Assembly: GCA_964390645.1 (NCBI GenBank)
Contig: CAYMLL010000014.1
Location: 1 to 55,014, forward strand
Length of the DNA stretch: 55,014 nucleotides
Direction: 5' to 3'
From: CAYMLL01 sp964390645
GTDB taxonomy: Bacteria; Planctomycetota; UBA8108
Shown here piece after piece: positions 1 to 9,238 of this stretch. The notes below the pieces were generated by a model. It saw only the letters and a program-made list of their open reading frames with translations, made no database searches and was not told the origin of the DNA. The position numbers and the translations under genes are program-made. Each line of letters starts with the position of its first letter. The first letter of the stretch is position 1.

Positions 1-348
1 GAAGGACGGGTCGAAGGCCGGGTCGGGCTCACGACCCGGCCGCGGCCACTCGTCGCCCTCACCGCCGAGCAGCAACGAACCACCGAACGACTCCAGGACA
101 CCACGCGCCGGCCTCCTCGTGGAGCCGCGAGCCCGCGTCGTCACACCGCTGACGCGGATGGCGACCCTCGACTCGAGATCGACGGTCTGTCGCACCGTCG
201 CGAGACCGACGAGCCCGTCGGAGGGCACCGCCGGCGGCGGATCCGCAATCCCCAGCCACACCGAGATCTCGTCTTCGCGCGTCCGGTACACCCAGGCGGC
301 GCCAAACAGGACCAGCAGCAGGATGAACAATCGAAATCCCAGCGACAT
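1..348 (-). CDS. Membrane-anchored protein of unknown function (partial, runs off the left edge)
   Basis: The minus-strand frame from an ATG at 348 stays open for 116 codons to the window edge, so the C-terminus is missing. It starts 7 bp after the murG stop, which implies co-transcription as the next gene of the dcw operon. Residues 5-20 form one hydrophobic segment (FRLFILLLVLFGAAWVY), so the protein is probably a single-pass membrane protein or has an uncleaved signal anchor. The rest is Pro/Gly/Arg-rich with no motif I recognise. MurC, MurB or FtsQ would be the usual neighbours here, but the visible part lacks a Mur ligase P-loop and nothing clearly matches FtsQ/POTRA. The reading frame is fairly sure from operon position and spacing; the function is unknown. 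Confidence 0.6.
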   Translation of the reverse strand, partial: MSLGFRLFILLLVLFGAAWVYRTREDEISVWLGIADPPPAVPSDGLVGLATVRQTVDLESRVAIRVSGVTTRARGSTRRPARGVLESFGGSLLLGGEGDEWPRPGREPDPAFDPSF

Positions 349-355
349 GGCGGCC

Positions 356-1498
356 TCAGACGTCTTTGTGGAGCCCGAGCACGAGGTCGAGGACGGCGTC
401 CGCGGCCTTCGGCCTGCCGAGGCTGAGCGTCGCATCCTCCATCTCGAGCAAGCGTTCGGGCGTGAACAGGATCTCGTCAAAAACCTCACGCAGCCTCGCC
501 GCGCCGAGCTCTTCCTCGGGAATCAGGCGAGCGCCGCCGGCGTCGACAAGGAGCTGCGCATTGCGAAGCTGATGCTGGTCCTTGTGATGCGGATACGGAA
601 CGAGAATAGCCGGCACACCGAGCACGGCGAGCTCGGCGAGCGTTGTCCCACCGGCCCGCGCGATGACCAGATCGCTGTTCGCCATCTCGTAGGGCAAATC
701 GGGCACGAAGCTCTTCACCTCGGCCTCCCACCCATGATCGCGGTACTTCCTCGCAACCATTTCGCAGTCGGCATCGCCGGCAACGTGCATCCAGCAGATG
801 CGATCACGCAAGCCGTCGAACTCTCCGAGAGCATCGACGACGGCGCGATTGACCCCGTGGGCCCCCTGGCTGCCACCACAGACGAAGACACGACGCTTGC
901 GCGAGCTGAACGTCGATGCCCCGAACCATCGACGACGACGAAAGGCCGCCGTCAGCACCTCCCGCCGCACGGGGTTGCCGGTGATCTCACGCCGTCCCCG
1001 CAGCATCCGTGCCGCGGCCGTGTTCGGGCACGACACGGCGTTGACAAAGGGCGCCAGAAAACGGTTCACCTTCCCCGGCACCTGATTCTGCTCGAGAAGA
1101 ACGATCGGAATCATCTCCTGGCGAGCCGCGATGATGCCGGGCAGCGACGCGTAGCCTCCGAGTCCGAAGGCCGCGTCGAATCCCTCCAGCAACAGGCGAC
1201 GGATCTCGCTGATCGCCCGGACCGACTGCATCGAGTAGCGCAGCCAGCCGACCGGAGACGCGGCCGGCGTCTCCAGTTCGAGCGAGCAAGTCTGGAATCC
1301 GTACTCGGAGAAGACACGCTCCTCGATCTTGCGTCTTGTGCGGAAAAAAAGAATGCGGCAGCTCGGAAACCGCTCGCGCGCCCGCTCCGCCACCGCAAGC
1401 CCGGGGTAGAGATGTCCTCCGGTTCCTCCACCGAAGAACGCGAGCGCTCGAAGTCCCTTGCCGGCCGATCTGTCGTTCGTGGTGCGAGTTGGTCTCAT
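356..1498 (-). CDS. murG: UDP-N-acetylglucosamine--lipid I GlcNAc transferase MurG
   Basis: MurG adds GlcNAc to lipid I on the inner face of the membrane, making lipid II for peptidoglycan. The 380-residue protein has the N-terminal glycine-rich loop GGGTGGHLYPG (residues 23-33), a C-terminal GGSQGA loop and the nucleotide-sugar signature RAGGTTLAELAVLGVPAILVPYP followed by the KDQHQ motif. Length is normal for the family, with about 15 extra polar residues at the N-terminus. The start ATG overlaps the ftsW stop in an ATGA (1495-1498), showing translational coupling. Identity is secure. Confidence 0.96.
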   Translation of the reverse strand: MRPTRTTNDRSAGKGLRALAFFGGGTGGHLYPGLAVAERARERFPSCRILFFRTRRKIEERVFSEYGFQTCSLELETPAASPVGWLRYSMQSVRAISEIRRLLLEGFDAAFGLGGYASLPGIIAARQEMIPIVLLEQNQVPGKVNRFLAPFVNAVSCPNTAAARMLRGRREITGNPVRREVLTAAFRRRRWFGASTFSSRKRRVFVCGGSQGAHGVNRAVVDALGEFDGLRDRICWMHVAGDADCEMVARKYRDHGWEAEVKSFVPDLPYEMANSDLVIARAGGTTLAELAVLGVPAILVPYPHHKDQHQLRNAQLLVDAGGARLIPEEELGAARLREVFDEILFTPERLLEMEDATLSLGRPKAADAVLDLVLGLHKDV

Positions 1499-2694
1499 TC
1501 GGATCTGACGGTTTCCTCGTTCGTGGTCACCTCACCCATCGCCGCCGAAGCCGCGGACCGTCTCGCGGGCCGTGCTTCACCGGAGTCGTGCCCCACCCTG
1601 TCGGAGCTGCGCGCAATCGCCAGCAAGATGCCTACTTGTGCCATCGTCACACAGAGCCCCGTACCGCCGAAGGTGACGAAGGGCAACGGGATGCCTTTCG
1701 TGGGCGCGCTACCCGTGACAACGGCGATGTTGACGGCGGCCTGAAAGCCCAGAGCGATCGTGATTCCTGACGCGACCAGGAACCCGAACGTGTCGGGGGC
1801 ACGCCAGGCGATCGCGGCGCCCGCCCAGACGAGCGCGACAAACAGAGCGAGGATCGCGACACAGCCGGCGAAGCCGAGCTCCTCACCGATGATCGCGAAG
1901 ATGAAGTCGGTGTGCGCCTCCGGCAGGTAGCGTAGCTTCTGCAGTCCCGCGCCGAGTCCGAGCCCGGTCCAGCCGCCCGACCCGAGCGCCCGCAGCGAAT
2001 GCCGCAGCTGGTGAAGGCTCTCGGGATCGAGCAGTCCCTGCAGGCGATGCTGGACCATCTCCCAGCGGGCCCAGACAAAGCTCGCCAGAACAGGACCGAA
2101 CACGAAGACGCTGCCGAGGACATACCGGATGCGCATGCCTCCGAGGAGGATCAGAGCGCCCGCGAGCCCGACGATGAACGTCGACGTGCCGAGGTCCGGC
2201 TCCAGCAGGGTCAACCCGAAGACGGCCAGCACCACGACCGTCAGCGGCAGGAATCCGCTCCAGAATCTGTGCCGGCGGGTCGGGTCGTTCGCCAGGAACG
2301 CGGCGGTGAACAGCAGCATGGACAGCTTGGCGACCTCCGACGGCTGGAAGCGGATGCCCCCGCCGATCGGCAGCCAGCGACGCGACCGGTTCACCTCGAT
2401 GCCGACACCTGGAACGAGCACGAGAGCGAGTAGAAGCACCGTGACGCCGAGGATGGGCCACGAGAACCGCGCGAAGAGTCTGTAGTCAATCTGATAGAAG
2501 AGCAGCATGATGACGATGGCCGTCGCCACCCAGAGCAGCTGACGCTTCAGAAAGTAGTGCGTGTCGTCAACGAGCAGGTGATGGAACGCGCTGGCGCTGA
2601 AGACCATCACCGTACTGACGCTCAGCAGCAGAAAGACGCACGAGAGCAAGACCTCGCGCGGGTTGAGTTTCGAGACCAGAGCGCTGCAGGACAT
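1495..2694 (-). CDS. ftsW: Division-type SEDS peptidoglycan polymerase FtsW
   Basis: This is a SEDS-family membrane glycosyltransferase that polymerises lipid II. About ten hydrophobic segments are visible, along with the family regions LLEPDLGTS and HTDFIFAIIGEELGF and the C-terminal GIPLPFVTFGGTGL signature. I chose the ATG at 2694 because AGGAG lies 7 nt upstream; a GTG at 2700 is also in frame but sits only 1 nt from that ribosome-binding site. The product is 399 residues. It directly follows mraY with a gap of about 10 bp, so the murD gene usually found between them is absent. The context (murG, ftsI, ftsL) favours FtsW over RodA. Confidence 0.94.
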   Translation of the reverse strand: MSCSALVSKLNPREVLLSCVFLLLSVSTVMVFSASAFHHLLVDDTHYFLKRQLLWVATAIVIMLLFYQIDYRLFARFSWPILGVTVLLLALVLVPGVGIEVNRSRRWLPIGGGIRFQPSEVAKLSMLLFTAAFLANDPTRRHRFWSGFLPLTVVVLAVFGLTLLEPDLGTSTFIVGLAGALILLGGMRIRYVLGSVFVFGPVLASFVWARWEMVQHRLQGLLDPESLHQLRHSLRALGSGGWTGLGLGAGLQKLRYLPEAHTDFIFAIIGEELGFAGCVAILALFVALVWAGAAIAWRAPDTFGFLVASGITIALGFQAAVNIAVVTGSAPTKGIPLPFVTFGGTGLCVTMAQVGILLAIARSSDRVGHDSGEARPARRSAASAAMGEVTTNEETVRSE

Positions 2695-2704
2695 GACCAC
2701 GCTC

Positions 2705-3823
2705 CTAGAACCTCAACACCAGCAGCGAGCCGAGTGACAGAACCGCCGCGACAATCCAGAAGCGCACGGTGACCTTGGTCTCGGCCCAGCCTCCGAACTC
2801 GAAGTGATGATGCAGCGGCGCGCACCGAAAAATCCGCTTGCCCGTCAACTTGTAGGACGTGACCTGCAAGATCACCGACATCGCCTCGGCCACGAGAACG
2901 CCGCCCGCAAAGAAGAGGAGAATCTCCTGCTTGCAGAGAATCGCCGTGAGACCGAGCGACCCGCCGATCGCCAGCGCACCGGTGTCTCCCATGAAGATCT
3001 GCGCAGGGTGACAGTTGAACCACAGGAATCCCAGCCCGGCGCCCACGAGAGCCGCCGTGAACACCGCGACCTCGAGGCTGCCGACGACATGAGGAATACC
3101 CAGCAAAGAGCTCGAATGTGCGTGCCCCGCCAGCAGACCGACCGCCACGAACGTCACGCCAACGAGAATGCTGCAGCCGATCGCGAGCCCGTCGAGACCG
3201 TCCGTGAGGTTCACGGCATTCGACGCTCCGGTCGTCACGAGGACAACGAGTCCGACGTAGAAGACGCCGAGCGGCACGTACGCGTTCTCGAAGACCGGAA
3301 GGAAGAGCATCGTGCCGTGGTTCCCGGCCGAAGCGGCGCTCGCACCGATGGGCGAATACTCGACGCTGAGCGGGTCGAAATACAGCGCCACTCCGACCAC
3401 TCCCGCGATTGCCACCTGCCAGATGAACTTCGTTCTCGCCGACATCCCCTTGCGGCTCGAGCTCAACTTGATCAGGTCGTCAACGAAGCCCAAGAAGCCG
3501 AACGCGATCGTCAAGCCGAGCACCAGAAGGACGAGCCGGTTCCCGGGCTCCGTCCACAGCAGCGTCGAGACGAGCACGGCAAATAGCAGGATGACGCCAC
3601 CCATCGTCGGAGTCTTGCCCTTGTGCTCGTGCAGCACTCGGAGCTCGTTCGAGTCCCCCTTCTCCGTGCGCTCGAGGATCTGACGGCGACGCAGGTAGCG
3701 GATGAACCAGCGTCCGAACACGACCGCCACGAGGAAGGCCGTGATCGCAGCCAGCAGCGCTCGAATCTCCGCGTGCCGGAGAAACTCCAGCCAGGGAGCA
3801 GCTTCATGCAGGTGATACAGCAA
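2705..3823 (-). CDS. mraY: Phospho-N-acetylmuramoyl-pentapeptide transferase MraY
   Basis: MraY moves phospho-MurNAc-pentapeptide from UDP onto undecaprenyl phosphate, forming lipid I at the membrane. The 372-residue protein has around ten membrane spans and the family's catalytic motifs: the aspartate pair in FVDDLIKL, NAVNLTDGLDGLA, FMGDTGALA and the histidine cluster APLHHHFEFGGW. The start is a TTG at 3823, preceded by AAGAAGG; the resulting N-terminus MLYHLHE matches the usual MLYxL opening of the family. It is the middle gene of the murF-mraY-ftsW run. Identity is certain; the exact start is a little less so. Confidence 0.95.
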   Translation of the reverse strand: MLYHLHEAAPWLEFLRHAEIRALLAAITAFLVAVVFGRWFIRYLRRRQILERTEKGDSNELRVLHEHKGKTPTMGGVILLFAVLVSTLLWTEPGNRLVLLVLGLTIAFGFLGFVDDLIKLSSSRKGMSARTKFIWQVAIAGVVGVALYFDPLSVEYSPIGASAASAGNHGTMLFLPVFENAYVPLGVFYVGLVVLVTTGASNAVNLTDGLDGLAIGCSILVGVTFVAVGLLAGHAHSSSLLGIPHVVGSLEVAVFTAALVGAGLGFLWFNCHPAQIFMGDTGALAIGGSLGLTAILCKQEILLFFAGGVLVAEAMSVILQVTSYKLTGKRIFRCAPLHHHFEFGGWAETKVTVRFWIVAAVLSLGSLLVLRF

Positions 3824-3853
3824 CCTTCTTCAAGTCCTTCCGGAAGACGGAGC

Positions 3854-5296
3854 TCACTCCTTCCGACGCGCAGCGAGCAGCTCCTCCGCGAGTCGGCCGA
3901 CGCCGACAGCGTTCGACGCCTTGAAAAGAACCTTGTCCCCGCTGCGCAGATCGTTCTCGAGATACTCACGCGCGTCCGCCACACCATCGAAGTGCGCCAG
4001 CTGAGCCGATCCCGCGTCGCCCCGACTCTCGAGCCCCTTCGCGAAGCCGCTCGCCACGTGTCGACTATCCCCTCCGACCGTGACGAGCACGTCGACGGGG
4101 TCTTCCGCAAGTCGTCGTCCCACTCCCTCGTGCAGCTGCCTCGAAGCGTCACCGAGCTCGCACATCTCGCCGAGAACGGCGATGCGTCGTCCACCCGGAT
4201 ATTGCAGCGAGAGCTCCGCGAAGCAGTCGAAGGCCGACTCCATCGAGCGGGGGTTCGCGTTGTAGGAGTCGTCGACGAAGAGAACGTCGCCCTCGAAGTG
4301 GACAGCGAGCCTTCGGGGCGGCAGCGAGCAGTCCGCCAGGCCCGCGCGCACCTCGTCCGGTGTCATCCCGAGATCCAACGCGACCGAGACGGCTGCGGCC
4401 GCGTTGAGAACGTTGTGCCGTCCCGGGATGCGAAGCGAGTACGTCTCGCCACAGAGCTCGAATCGGTGGCCGGTCTGACCGCCACCGAGAGGCTCGCAAC
4501 ACTCGACGCGGAAATCCGCCGGGCGAGCGTGATCCGGAGCCGCGAAGGTCCGCACCTCACCAGGCGCGCGCTCGACAAAGGAATCGAACCCCGGCATGCC
4601 GGAATCGATGTAGGCGACGCCGTCGGGAACGAGCCCCTCGAAGATCTCCCTCTTCGCCTCGATCACCCCCTGCAGATCGCCGAGGCCGCTGAGATGCGCC
4701 GGGGCGATCGCCGTTACGATGACTCGCTCCGGCCGCACGAGCCTCGACAGGTGCGAGAGCTCGCCAGGGCCGGAAGTCCCCATCTCGACGATGAGCTGCT
4801 CGACCCCGTCATCGGCCGACAGCAAGGTCAGCGCGACGCCGATGCGGTTGTTGAAGCTCCCGGGAGCGGCCGCGACCGCGAAGCGCCTCGCGAGCACGGC
4901 GCGCAGAAACTCCTTCGTCGTCGTCTTGCCGACGCTACCGGTGATCGCGACGACCTCGAAGCTCCCGATACGGCGGTTCCGGACCGCGAGGCCCTCGAGG
5001 GCGTCGAGCGTGTCATCGACAGCGATCATGCACACGCCCGGCGCGCCGCCGAGAGACCGGAGCAGGTCATCGACGCGATCCTCCGCGACAACGCACGCTT
5101 CCGCGCCCTTGCGGAAGGCGCCGGAGACGAACTCGTGGCCGTCGAACCGCTCGCCTCTCAGCGCGAAGAAGAGGTCCCCCCGCTGGATCGAGCGGGTGTC
5201 GGTCGACACGCTCCGAACGATCGACGTCGGCAGCGCGCCGACGACCCGCCTGCCGCAAACCCCCTCGACAACCTCGCTCCACTCGAGCCGATGCAT
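3854..5296 (-). CDS. murF: UDP-MurNAc-tripeptide--D-Ala-D-Ala ligase MurF
   Basis: MurF is the cytoplasmic ATP-dependent ligase that adds D-Ala-D-Ala to the UDP-MurNAc-tripeptide. The three Mur-ligase domains are in order: an N-terminal substrate domain with STDTRSIQRGDLFFAL, a central ATPase domain with the P-loop ITGSVGKTTTKEF near residue 120, and a C-terminal domain. The carboxylysine/Mg region SFNNRIG and the DDSYNANPRSMESA segment typical of MurF are present. I place the start at the ATG at 5296, just after the murE stop (5301-5303) with GGGGGGAACGG upstream; the longer frame from 5356 would overlap murE by 56 bp. This gives 480 residues. Confidence 0.95.
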   Translation of the reverse strand: MHRLEWSEVVEGVCGRRVVGALPTSIVRSVSTDTRSIQRGDLFFALRGERFDGHEFVSGAFRKGAEACVVAEDRVDDLLRSLGGAPGVCMIAVDDTLDALEGLAVRNRRIGSFEVVAITGSVGKTTTKEFLRAVLARRFAVAAAPGSFNNRIGVALTLLSADDGVEQLIVEMGTSGPGELSHLSRLVRPERVIVTAIAPAHLSGLGDLQGVIEAKREIFEGLVPDGVAYIDSGMPGFDSFVERAPGEVRTFAAPDHARPADFRVECCEPLGGGQTGHRFELCGETYSLRIPGRHNVLNAAAAVSVALDLGMTPDEVRAGLADCSLPPRRLAVHFEGDVLFVDDSYNANPRSMESAFDCFAELSLQYPGGRRIAVLGEMCELGDASRQLHEGVGRRLAEDPVDVLVTVGGDSRHVASGFAKGLESRGDAGSAQLAHFDGVADAREYLENDLRSGDKVLFKASNAVGVGRLAEELLAARRKE

Positions 5297-5300
5297 GAGA

Positions 5301-6761
5301 TCACCGTTCCCCCCGAGATTCGCGCAAGAACTCGAGAGCGACCTCCCGGTCGTCAAAGTGGACGCGCTCGCCTCGAAGCTCCTGGTAGGTCTCGTGTCCC
5401 TTGCCGGCGATCAGCACCGTGTCCCCTTCACGCGCCATACGGATACCGAGCGCGATCGCCTCACGACGGTCATCGACGACCGCCGCGTCGTTCGGATTAG
5501 CCAACCCCTCGACGATGTCGTCGAGGATGCGCTGCGGAGCCTCGCCGCGCGGGTTGTCCGACGTGACGATGATCCGATCCGAGCACGCCTCAGCGATCTT
5601 GCCCATGCGCGGACGCTTCGCCGAATCACGGTCGCCGCCGCATCCGAAGATGGTGATCAGCCGACCGGGCGTCATCGGACGCAGCGCGTCGAGAACAGCC
5701 TCGAGCGAGCCATCAGTGTGCGCGTAATCGACGACAACTCGAAACGGCGCGGGAAAGGTCACCTCCTCCATGCGTCCCGGAGGCAACGTGGGCTCGCGGA
5801 TCGCCTCGGCGATTGCGTCGATGTCGACGCCCAGGCACTCCGCTGCGGTGATCGCCGCGAGGGTGTTCTCGACGTTGTGCAAGCCCCAGAGGCGGGTCTT
5901 CAGACGGTGCCCCTTCCAGGTGAGCTCGGTACCCGCGGGAGACATCGTCAGGCTCTTGACGCCGTCCTCTTCGTCCGTCCCGTACCAGAGGATGTTCGCC
6001 TTCGTGCTCTCGGCGATGGAATGTGACGCCTTCTCGGCACGCGGCAGCACCGCGAAGGCGGAACCCCTCAGGTCGCGAAAGAGCTTGGACTTCGCGGCCA
6101 GGTAGCGGTCCATCGTCAAGTGGTAGTCGAGATGCTCCGGTGCGAGGTTCGTGAAGACCGCGCAGTCGAGTTCGACGCCTGCGGTGCGCTGCTGCTCGAG
6201 AGCGTGCGACGAAATCTCGAGGGTAGCATTGCGTCCTCCTGCGTCGACGAGTTCTCGCAGCCACGAGTGAATATCAAGCGACGAGGCCGTGGTGTTGAGC
6301 GCCTCGAATCGACGCTCCGCGACGCGGTTCTCGACGGTGCCGAAGAGCCCCGTGGTACGGCCTGCGACGCGGAGAACCTGGTCGAGGAGCCACGATGTCG
6401 TCGTCTTCCCCTTGGTGCCGGTGATGCCCACCACCTCGAGCTCGCGACTCGGGTCACCATAAAACGTCGAGCCGAGCAGACCCATCGCCTCGCGCACATC
6501 AAGCAGGCGCAGAAGCGGCACCCCGAGGTCGCGTGCGGAGACACCGGCCCGGCACCCCTTCCCGGCCAGAACGGCGACCGCCCCTCCACGTACTGCATCG
6601 CTCGCATAGCGCAATCCGTCGGTGGTCTCGCCGGAAACCGCGATGAACAGGGATCCGGGCTCGACTCGCCGCGAATCCGCCGTGACGTGCCGGATGTCGA
6701 GAGCGCGATACCGCGCCGGAATCTGTACCCAGCTCTCATCAATCAAGTCATCGAGCCGCAT
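5301..6761 (-). CDS. murE: UDP-MurNAc-L-Ala-D-Glu--meso-diaminopimelate ligase MurE
   Basis: MurE adds the third amino acid to the peptidoglycan stem. The P-loop GITGTKGKTTTSW lies near residues 115-124, and the motif DNPR at about residues 402-405 is the established signature for meso-diaminopimelate rather than lysine, so the wall is probably of the A1-gamma type. The C-terminal KGHETYQ motif is also present. The ATG at 6761 is preferred because AAGGGAAGAG precedes it closely and the protein then begins at the normal MurE N-terminus; 29 extra upstream residues in frame look non-coding. The product is 486 residues and lies 4 bp from murF. Confidence 0.95.
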   Translation of the reverse strand: MRLDDLIDESWVQIPARYRALDIRHVTADSRRVEPGSLFIAVSGETTDGLRYASDAVRGGAVAVLAGKGCRAGVSARDLGVPLLRLLDVREAMGLLGSTFYGDPSRELEVVGITGTKGKTTTSWLLDQVLRVAGRTTGLFGTVENRVAERRFEALNTTASSLDIHSWLRELVDAGGRNATLEISSHALEQQRTAGVELDCAVFTNLAPEHLDYHLTMDRYLAAKSKLFRDLRGSAFAVLPRAEKASHSIAESTKANILWYGTDEEDGVKSLTMSPAGTELTWKGHRLKTRLWGLHNVENTLAAITAAECLGVDIDAIAEAIREPTLPPGRMEEVTFPAPFRVVVDYAHTDGSLEAVLDALRPMTPGRLITIFGCGGDRDSAKRPRMGKIAEACSDRIIVTSDNPRGEAPQRILDDIVEGLANPNDAAVVDDRREAIALGIRMAREGDTVLIAGKGHETYQELRGERVHFDDREVALEFLRESRGER

Positions 6762-7047
6762 GTCTCTTCCCTTCTTTCCGGTTCTTTCCGGGCTTCTGAT
6801 CTCCGCACGGTGCCTCCGCAGACCGCTCTCCTCATCCTGACGGTCCACGAGACACGAAGGCCTCGAAGCCTCACCCCGGACGATTCATCATCCACCTGCC
6901 ACGAACGAGGCTCCGCGGCGTCCGGACCGCGTTGCGACGACCGCTTCGTCCCTCGACGAGCAAGACACTCACCCGCCGCCGAAGCCCGCACCGCGCCAGA
7001 CCTGAGTCCGATCGCCCGCACGCTGGTATGTCGTGAATGATCCAGGC
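6762..7047. other. Intergenic gap between ftsI and murE with no recognised content
   Basis: This 286-bp gap interrupts an otherwise tightly packed operon. A 103-codon minus-strand frame spans it and runs into the murE ribosome-binding region, but it is Arg/Ser-rich with no motif, so I do not call it. A promoter for the murE-murG part of the cluster could lie here, yet I see no convincing -35/-10 pair. Confidence 0.4.
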
Positions 7048-8853
7048 TTACCATCCTCTGAGCTGAAGCTCCTCGAAACGCGGCCTCTGCGCAACCCGGA
7101 AATAGCGCCGGAAAGTCCGTGCCACGATCGGCCCTGCGACAGAGCCACCGTAGTACTTGCCGTTCCGAGGCTTCTCGACCATGACGAGAGCGACGACCTC
7201 CGGATCGTCGGCGGGTGCGAAGGCCTCGAACGATGCGAGGTAGTCCTTCTTCGTGTAGCGCGGGTCCATGTCGGCCGTACCGGTCTTGCCGCCGAACTCG
7301 AAGCCCTCCATCCGCAAGTACTTTCCGGTGCCTTCCTCGATGACACGACCGAGAATCTCCCGCAGGGCTCCAGAGGTCTCCTCACGAATCGGACGACCGA
7401 CGACATGCGGATGCACTCGCTCGACGCGGCCATCGATCTCGTAGCGATCGATGATCGTCGGGCGGTACAGGTAGCCGCCGTTGATCAGCGCCGCGAATGC
7501 GGCACAGAGCTGGATCGGACTGATCATCACCTCGTAGCCGAAGGCCACCGACACACTCGAGTAAACGTCGTTCCACTCCTCCCGAGGAGTGTGCTTTCCG
7601 GACGCCTCGAAGGGCAATTCGACACCGGTTCTGCGACAGAACCCGAAGCGATCGAGGGAATCGATGAGCCCGTCCTTGCCGAGCCGCATGCCAAGGAGGC
7701 TCATACCGATGTTCGACGAGTAGACAACGCAGTCGTCGAACGTCAGCGGACCGTGATCACTGACGTCCTCGATACGCCGCCTCCCTATCACGTGGAACCG
7801 GCCGCCGCTCCAGATCCGCTCTTCACGCGTGGCAAGGGCACGCTCCAGAACGGTCGCGGCGATGAACGGCTTGATCACGGAGCCTGGCTCGTAAACGTTT
7901 TCGATGGTGCGGTTCTTGCGTCGACGCTCGAGCTCGGACTTCGGATAGCGCCGGTACTCGTTGGGGTCGTAGCGCGGCCACGACGTCATCGCGAGAACGG
8001 CCCCGGTGCGACAGTCCATCATGACCGCCTGTCCGGCTTCGGCCGCGTGCTTCTCGATGCCGAGCTCCAGCTCCTCCTCGAGAATCGTCTGCGCGCGACT
8101 GTCGATCGTCAGGACGACGTCGTAGCCGTTCACCGGCGCGACCTCGACATTCTCCGGACAAAAGAAGCGCAGCTCCCCACGCGCGTCGGTGACGACACGC
8201 CGCCGCCCCGGACGCGGCACGAGACTCCCCATCTGAGCGCGTGCGATGCCCTCCGGCCCCGCACCGTCGAGCCCCGCGACACCCACCACCTCACACCGCG
8301 TCGCACCTTGTGGATCGCCACGCCGGGTGACACGATCGACGACCAGCGAACCGTCACACACCTCCTGGCCGAGGTGAATCGCGACATCGTGCTCGACCGC
8401 GTCCTTGAGCTCCGTTGTGACGGCACGAGCGACGGGCACGTAGCGTACGCCTTCTCTCGTCGGATCCAGCGCCCGCGCGAGAATCGCCCGACGCCTGTCC
8501 GCCGCGAAGCCGAGCTCCGCCGTGAGCCGCTCGATGAGCGTACGCAGCTGCGTAGGCGACAGTTCGCGCGGATCGATGCCGATGTCGTGAGCAGTGTGCG
8601 AGCGGGCGACTATAACCCCGTCGCGCGTGCGCAGGTCGCCGGGATACGCGGGAATCCGATCCGTGCGCCCGACGCCGCGGCGAGCCTTCTCGAGGTGCTC
8701 GTCGTGGGCGAGCACCTGAACGAAGAAGAGCCGCACGCCGAGAAGACCGAATCCCACCGTCAACCCCGACACGATGAAGACCAGAACACCGATCTGCGAT
8801 CGGCGAGGGCCTCCGTCGGCGACGGTGCGTGTCCGCGGGCTCGCGGCGCTCAT
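7048..8853 (-). CDS. ftsI: Division-type penicillin-binding transpeptidase (FtsI/PBP3-like)
   Basis: This class B PBP cross-links peptidoglycan on the periplasmic side at the division site. One membrane anchor lies at residues 21-47, followed by the N-terminal pedestal domain (with the RIPAYPGDLRTRDG segment normally containing the conserved RG(x)I region) and the transpeptidase domain. The three active-site motifs are intact: SVIK at 325-328 (nucleophile Ser325), SSN at 379-381 and KTG at 523-525. No PASTA domains follow; the protein stops soon after. Length is 601 residues. The ATG overlaps the stop of the upstream ftsL-like gene (ATGA, 8850-8853), and this coupling supports a division role. 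Confidence 0.93.
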   Translation of the reverse strand: MSAASPRTRTVADGGPRRSQIGVLVFIVSGLTVGFGLLGVRLFFVQVLAHDEHLEKARRGVGRTDRIPAYPGDLRTRDGVIVARSHTAHDIGIDPRELSPTQLRTLIERLTAELGFAADRRRAILARALDPTREGVRYVPVARAVTTELKDAVEHDVAIHLGQEVCDGSLVVDRVTRRGDPQGATRCEVVGVAGLDGAGPEGIARAQMGSLVPRPGRRRVVTDARGELRFFCPENVEVAPVNGYDVVLTIDSRAQTILEEELELGIEKHAAEAGQAVMMDCRTGAVLAMTSWPRYDPNEYRRYPKSELERRRKNRTIENVYEPGSVIKPFIAATVLERALATREERIWSGGRFHVIGRRRIEDVSDHGPLTFDDCVVYSSNIGMSLLGMRLGKDGLIDSLDRFGFCRRTGVELPFEASGKHTPREEWNDVYSSVSVAFGYEVMISPIQLCAAFAALINGGYLYRPTIIDRYEIDGRVERVHPHVVGRPIREETSGALREILGRVIEEGTGKYLRMEGFEFGGKTGTADMDPRYTKKDYLASFEAFAPADDPEVVALVMVEKPRNGKYYGGSVAGPIVARTFRRYFRVAQRPRFEELQLRGW

Positions 8854-9170
8854 GTCCTGCCCTCGGGCCCAGCGCCGACCTGGGTCTCCTCCTCCTGCGG
8901 AAGCGGATGGAAAACGGCACGACCGTTGTCCGGAAACCCTTCCTCGGTCCGGTACTGCGGCGGCAGCTCGGCTTCGAGCCGATCAGGACGGAGCCGCTCG
9001 TGGTATTGCAGCTGCAGATCACGAAGGCGTTCGACCGACACCTCCTCCTCCTTGAGAAGCTGCCGAATCCGCACTCCCGAGCGCACGTTGCGGACCTCCA
9101 TATGGACGCACACCAGCCCGACGACGAGTAGCCAGACGGCGAGAATCGCGGTGCCGGTGGAGAGCGGCAT
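8850..9170 (-). CDS. ftsL: FtsL-like bitopic division protein
   Basis: This 106-residue protein sits between rsmH and ftsI, the standard place of ftsL. Residues 6-24 form one membrane span (ILAVWLLVVGLVCVHMEV), followed by a charged heptad-like stretch (about 30-65, with LLKEEEVSVERLRDLQLQY) predicted to form a coiled coil, and then a Pro-rich tail. FtsL sequences diverge strongly, so the assignment rests on topology, length and position. GGAG lies 9 nt before the ATG, and the stop overlaps the ftsI start. FtsL-type proteins pair with FtsB and activate FtsW/FtsI; no FtsB gene is in the window. Confidence 0.75.
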   Translation of the reverse strand: MPLSTGTAILAVWLLVVGLVCVHMEVRNVRSGVRIRQLLKEEEVSVERLRDLQLQYHERLRPDRLEAELPPQYRTEEGFPDNGRAVFHPLPQEEETQVGAGPEGRT

Positions 9171-9238
9171 GAACGAGTGCTCCGTTGTCTTCCTGGTCCA
9201 GCGACCCGGACACGAAGTTCGGGGTTCCCGAGGGACGC

